Assembly (NCBI GenBank): GCA_024427265.1
Contig: JAKSVP010000003.1
Location: 1-58,656, forward strand
Length of the DNA: 58,656 nt
Reading direction: 5' to 3'
Source of the DNA: Mycoplasmoidaceae bacterium
Lineage (GTDB): Bacteria > Bacillota_I > Bacilli_A > Mycoplasmatales > Mycoplasmoidaceae
Both the position numbers and the translations under genes were made by a program. The notes beneath the pieces are model-generated. The model searched no databases. It was not told where the DNA came from and saw only the letters and a program-made list of their open reading frames with translations. Each line of letters opens with the position of its first letter. The first letter of the stretch is position 1. Shown here in pieces: positions 55,412 to 58,656 of the stretch.

Positions 55412-55744
55412 ATGAAATCACAATATGAAATCAATAAATCAATAGTTAGGGGTACAATAATCTCTATTGCTAAAACATACGTTTTAGCTTCTTTTGATGG
55501 AAATGTTGGGATTTGTCACATTTCAAATGTGTCAGATTATTTAGTTAGAAGCTTAAATAATTTCTTCACATTAGGTGACTCTTATCACTTCTTAGTAATA
55601 GGAGATGATGGCTATGGACAAATAAATTTGTCTTTCAAGGCTATTCACCCTAAATTTCTAAAATCACACAAAGATGTAATTCCTACACCTAGTGGTTTTG
55701 ATAAATTAAAAGAAGATTTAGACCGACGAATTAAAAAACTATAA
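55412..55744 (+). CDS. S1 RNA-binding domain protein (YabR/CvfD-like)
   Basis: 110-residue protein with one S1 domain: GTIISIAKTYVLASFDGNVGICHISNVSDY and FLVIGDDGYGQINLSFKAI. A TATAAT at 55399-55404 puts transcription start at about the ATG at 55412, so it is probably leaderless; an upstream in-frame ATG at 55403 overlaps the -10 box. Small S1 proteins of this type act on ribosomes or mRNA (family knowledge). Cotranscription with the following tRNA-Arg is likely: only 10 nt apart. Confidence 0.83.
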   Translation: MKSQYEINKSIVRGTIISIAKTYVLASFDGNVGICHISNVSDYLVRSLNNFFTLGDSYHFLVIGDDGYGQINLSFKAIHPKFLKSHKDVIPTPSGFDKLKEDLDRRIKKL

Positions 55745-55754
55745 TCCTATTTAT

Positions 55755-55832
55755 GCACCATTAGCTCAATTGGATTAGAGCGTTAGACTTCGGATCTAAA
55801 GGTTGTTGGTTCGACTCCAATATGGTGCGCCA
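55755..55832 (+). tRNA. tRNA-Arg (TCG anticodon)
   Basis: 78 nt with encoded CCA: acceptor GCACCAT / ATGGTGC, anticodon stem-loop TTAGA-CTTCGGA-TCTAA (anticodon TCG), T-arm GTTGG-TTCGACT-CCAAT. Standard form. Confidence 0.92.
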
Positions 55833-55835
55833 TAT

Positions 55836-55858
55836 AAATAAAGGCATTGCCTTTATTT
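55836..55858 (+). terminator. Terminator after tRNA-Arg
   Basis: AAATAAAGGC-ATT-GCCTTTATTT hairpin and T-run; overlaps the stop of the convergent membrane-protein gene. Confidence 0.8.
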
Positions 55859-56221
55859 TTTTATTAAATATTCATACACATTTAAACTATCAATGATTAT
55901 GTTAGTACTAAAATAATTTACTGACTTTTCTACAATAGATGGTAATGAGATTAAGTAATATGAATAGTCTTCACTACTTGATGAAAAAGTAATATGACAA
56001 CTAAAATATTGTTTCTCATATTCCATTTTAATGTAATCTAATTGATGATTTTCTATATAAGACGCACTCTTATTTTCAATTGTTATATAGCTATAACTAT
56101 CTTCAAAACTTACAACAGCTTGGCTGGTTATGTCAATCCTTATAAAAATTAAAAGAACTAATCAAAAAGCTACTAATCCTAATATTGCAAACAAGGCAAT
56201 CTTTATATTTTGCTTAATCAT
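55853..56221 (-). CDS. Small single-pass membrane protein of the C39 locus
   Basis: 122-residue protein with one N-terminal membrane segment (IALFAILGLVAFWLVLLIFI) and an extracellular/outer-facing beta-rich domain full of Tyr and Ser (SYSYITIENKSASYI; HITFSSSSEDYSYYLISL). GGAGG ribosome site inside the end of the C39 gene; start overlaps that gene's stop by 8 nt, so the two are coupled. Layout resembles small HlyD-like accessory proteins of peptide exporters, but without a recognisable motif. Confidence 0.7.
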
Positions 56222-58088
56222 TTTCCTCCTTTCCAATAATAAAGACATTGTTTGTTCTTTTAATTTTGTTGATTAGTTGTTTTACAACTACCTTATCTTT
56301 TTTCTTGATATATTTCAAAACATCATCAATAAAAATAATTTTGTGTTTTTCTGATAATAGACACAAAAGGTTAATAATGATGTTTTGGTAAAATAATTGT
56401 TTGTTATTCAAATCAATTTTAAAATACCTCAAATATTGACTATAAAGCAAAGGTTGCTTTTCAATCTGCTTCATTATTAATGAAATATCTATACTTGAAT
56501 TTGAATCAACGACAATAAATGAATCGAGTAGTTGTTTATTAATTGTTTGTTTTTGATCATTAATTAATATTCTTGAAGCATTTTGGATTAAATCAATGAT
56601 AGGTAGTGGTAATTGATTATTATTTGTTTTTAACTCATATGTTTCTTTATCAAGTTGAAAACTAATTGTTTTAATATGTTGTATTGATTTAATTTGTTTG
56701 TCTTCTTCAACATTACTAACGGTTGTTAAGTCTTTATATACCTGTCAATAAACATCAAACTCTAGCTTTGCTAGGAAATAATTGAAGAGACTACCTAATG
56801 AATTTCTATACAAAGCAAAGGCAGAAATACCAAATGTTAGTTGGCCAATACTAAGTTCATTTGTTTTAATAATAAAATAAGACATAATAGCAATAACAAA
56901 TATTTCCATTAAGCTCTTTAGTAAAGATTTAAATAAAGTGGTATTTGATTTAAATAAGATAACATCGCTGTAATTCTTATAGATTGCGCTATAGTTATCC
57001 TTAATCTTGCTAATAATAGAATGTCTTTTAGCAGATCACAATTCGCTAGTCAATGAATTAATTAAGTTCTTATAATGTTGTGCATTGTTATTCTCATTTC
57101 TAACAATGTTCATAAACACTTCTTTCTTTTTTCTATATGCAAACAAAAAGAAAATAAGTTCGATTACTCCATAGAGTAAGACAAAGATTAATAAATAGTA
57201 TTGAATTGAACCAATAATGCAAATACAAACAAAGCAGAAAACAATACTAGTAATAAACTTATTAATTTCAACTATACAGAAATTGGATATATTGTAAACA
57301 CATTCATCAACCTTAAATATCCAATTCTTGTCTACTTTATTCAAAAAATCTGATTTCTTCGATTCTAAACAAGACAAAATCTTGTTTGTAAATAACACAA
57401 AATAATTTTTTATATGTTTAGACATATACAAGTTAGAAACATACGTTAATATGTCATTACTAAAATAAACAAGAACAAAAATAAAGCAAATGGTAATTAA
57501 ATTATTAACTGATCCTTTACTAATGGATAAGTCAATAATAAAGTTCAAGAAACTTGCACATCCTACTGACACTCCTAACAACAATAAAGATAGTCCCAAA
57601 TTCAATAAAACAAATTTTAAATCAAATAATAAAAGCGTTCTTGCTTTACCAAACACTTTATTAAATGTTTTGTTTGGGTGTCTCTTAACCAGAATAATGA
57701 CATTTAAAAATATCTTCTGTAATTGTTTATATGACATCTTATTCATTTCCATCGAACACGAATCATATATCTCTATGTACTTCTTTTGTTTTCGACCAAT
57801 CACGTAGTGATTATTGTTTGAACCAGTTGAAACCAAAAGAATAAAGTAACTATTAATCTTTAAGTTTGAAAACTCATTAAAATCTATCTCATAGCTTTCA
57901 CATTCAAGACCTAGTTGTTGTCCTAATGATTCTAAATCAAAGATAGTCATACCGTTTTCAGTAATATGACTATGTTCTAAAACTTGTTCCTTACTTAATG
58001 AATCTTTATAGAAGTGGTTATACATTGATGTCAATGCACAAACACCACACTCTTGTTCATTAGTTTGGTTTACTATTTTTATTCCCAC
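56214..58088 (-). CDS. C39-peptidase ABC exporter with degenerate ATPase domain
   Basis: Bacteriocin/peptide-exporter-type protein, 624 residues from the GTG used here (ATG at 58169 would add 27). N-terminal C39 cysteine peptidase: NEQECGVCALTSMY (catalytic Cys region), ITENGMTIFDLESLGQQLGL, and HYVIGRKQKKYIEIYDS (His and Asp). Then ~6 membrane segments. The C-terminal nucleotide-binding domain is eroded: no GxxGxGKS Walker A, no LSGGQ; only a Walker B-like HKIIFIDDVL remains, with Asp for the catalytic Glu and no H-loop. The GTG start is favoured by the repeated intergenic element just upstream. Confidence 0.8.
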
Positions 58089-58138
58089 ATATAACTCTTC
58101 GCGAAAAAAATAAAAATTTTGGAATTTTTTTCCAAAAT
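58084..58138 (-). repeat. Repeated intergenic element, copy B
   Basis: Minus-strand order: hairpin TTTTGGAA-AAAAA-TTCCAAAA, T-run, CGCGAAGAGTTATATG, reaching the GTG start of the C39 gene. Nearly identical to copy A upstream, apart from one- or two-base length changes in A/T runs and one inserted T. Confidence 0.8.
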
Positions 58139-58161
58139 TATTATTTATTTGACAAAATTCA

Positions 58162-58404
58162 TTATTCAATTAGATTGTTTTTTGTGACAATGTTATCAAG
58201 TCTGATTTTAATATCTTTGATCTCGATCATTATATCTTCCAAAGTAACCCTTGGTTTCTTTCTATAACCAAAGGCAACTGCTTGAGAATTAGGATTAAAA
58301 GTCTTTAATTGTTCCATAATGTCTTGTTTGTCAATTAATATCTTGTCTATATTATAGTTATCTCTAAATTCGGTTTTGTTTATTTCTTTATATGGCTTTG
58401 CCAT
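58162..58404 (-). CDS. Small coiled-coil protein of tandem KPRVT family (1)
   Basis: 80-residue protein: MAKPYKEINKTEFRDNYNID, a Lys/Asp-rich middle, the motif RKKPRVTLEDI, then an amphipathic heptad helix (MIEIKDIKIRLDNIVTK). GGGAGG lies 6 nt before the ATG and fixes the start. Mycoplasmas carry families of short coiled-coil proteins of unknown role. The shared KPRVT motif with the next gene upstream, and equal spacing through the repeated element, show recent duplication. Confidence 0.7.
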   Translation of the reverse strand: MAKPYKEINKTEFRDNYNIDKILIDKQDIMEQLKTFNPNSQAVAFGYRKKPRVTLEDIMIEIKDIKIRLDNIVTKNNLIE

Positions 58405-58415
58405 AATTAGCACCT

Positions 58416-58467
58416 CCCATATAACTCTTCGCGAAAAAATAAAAAATTTTGGAATTTTTTCCAAAAT
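58416..58467 (-). repeat. Repeated intergenic element, copy A
   Basis: Terminator-like hairpin TTTTGGAA-AAAA-TTCCAAAA plus T-run, then CGCGAAGAGTTATATGGG leading into the GGGAGG ribosome site of the gene at 58162-58404. Three nt downstream of the stop of the partial gene at the window edge. Confidence 0.8.
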
Positions 58468-58469
58468 CT

Positions 58470-58656
58470 TTAATTTTTGTCTTCTTTTAACCAACCGTGG
58501 GCTTTAAATTGTTCTATTACGAAGTTATTAAACTCCTCTTGTTTTTTAAAACCATTACGCATCTCTTTTGCTAATTGGCTAACATTAGCCGTTAATTTAG
58601 TCATGTTTTTTGCTAACTGATTAACAGTTACTCTGGGCTTTCTTGGCCCTTTAGGA
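58470..58656 (-). CDS. Small coiled-coil protein of tandem KPRVT family (2, partial)
   Basis: C-terminal 61 residues of a gene entering from the right edge: PKGPRKPRVTVNQLAKNM, then TKLTANVSQLAKEMRNGFKK and EEFNNFVIEQFKAHGWLKED. Shares RKPRVT and a following heptad helix with the neighbour. Its single Trp is TGG, unlike most genes here. Confidence 0.65.
   Translation of the reverse strand, partial: PKGPRKPRVTVNQLAKNMTKLTANVSQLAKEMRNGFKKQEEFNNFVIEQFKAHGWLKEDKN

Noticed and set aside
58089..58169. 27-codon N-terminal extension of the C39 ABC gene
   Set aside because: The extension is encoded by the repeated intergenic element, including its hairpin; equal spacing in the neighbouring gene supports the GTG at 58088.

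Overview
The window reads as a chromosomal segment of a mollicute (Mycoplasma-type bacterium). It is AT-rich, genes are short and packed or overlapping, surface proteins carry lipoprotein signals, and TGA is used throughout as a tryptophan codon. Nearly every longer gene is interrupted by TGA at positions where the family has Trp (GW in the hydrogenase, DWLLIY in the toxin, serS, mnmE, pcrA and others). All coordinates below assume TGA = Trp (genetic code 4). A tRNA-Trp(CCA) for the rare TGG codons is also present. I cannot name the species.

Layout: 1-4900 holds ECF-transporter ATPases, ribF/truB, a TtcA-like thiolase, an odd HPr-like protein and a PHP phosphatase. 4.9-10.3 kb holds a secreted protein, a clostridial ferredoxin and a complete trimeric [FeFe] hydrogenase operon (hydC-hydB-hydA-fdx), which is the metabolic surprise of the window. 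10.3-13.1 kb has def, RNase J and a YafQ/DinJ-type toxin-antitoxin pair. 13.2-25.5 kb has two tandem permeases divergent from a fumarase across a perfect palindrome, three lipoproteins, and an operon of aspartase/fumarase-like lyase, amino-acid permease and malic enzyme. 25.6-28.3 kb is coaE-dnaB-dnaI. 28.3-34.1 kb has two large paralogous 5'-nucleotidase lipoproteins, each preceded by a tiny open reading frame and a terminator-like hairpin, around a dCMP deaminase. 34.1-45 kb is housekeeping: tRNAs, ymdB, pcrA, RDD protein, glycosyltransferase, serS-tmk-holB-mnmE, ytpR, degV. 45-48.4 kb has two lipoproteins, a Trp-rich small protein and a PQ-loop protein. 48.4-55.8 kb has scpBA, a DHFR-like protein, plsC, rpsU, a FolT-like ECF S component, holA, comEC and an S1 protein. 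55.8-58.7 kb is an accessory locus: a C39-peptidase ABC protein with a degenerate ATPase domain plus tandem small coiled-coil proteins linked by a repeated intergenic element.

How it fits together (inference): the lyase, fumarase and malic enzyme would turn aspartate/fumarate/malate into pyruvate plus reduced nicotinamide. The HydABC hydrogenase with its ferredoxin would dispose of the electrons as H2. This suggests an anaerobic, fermenting, host-associated mollicute with a hydrogen-producing redox outlet, which is not the textbook metabolism of Mycoplasma. Neither the HydEFG maturases nor a pyruvate:ferredoxin oxidoreductase lies in this window, so the scheme depends on genes elsewhere.
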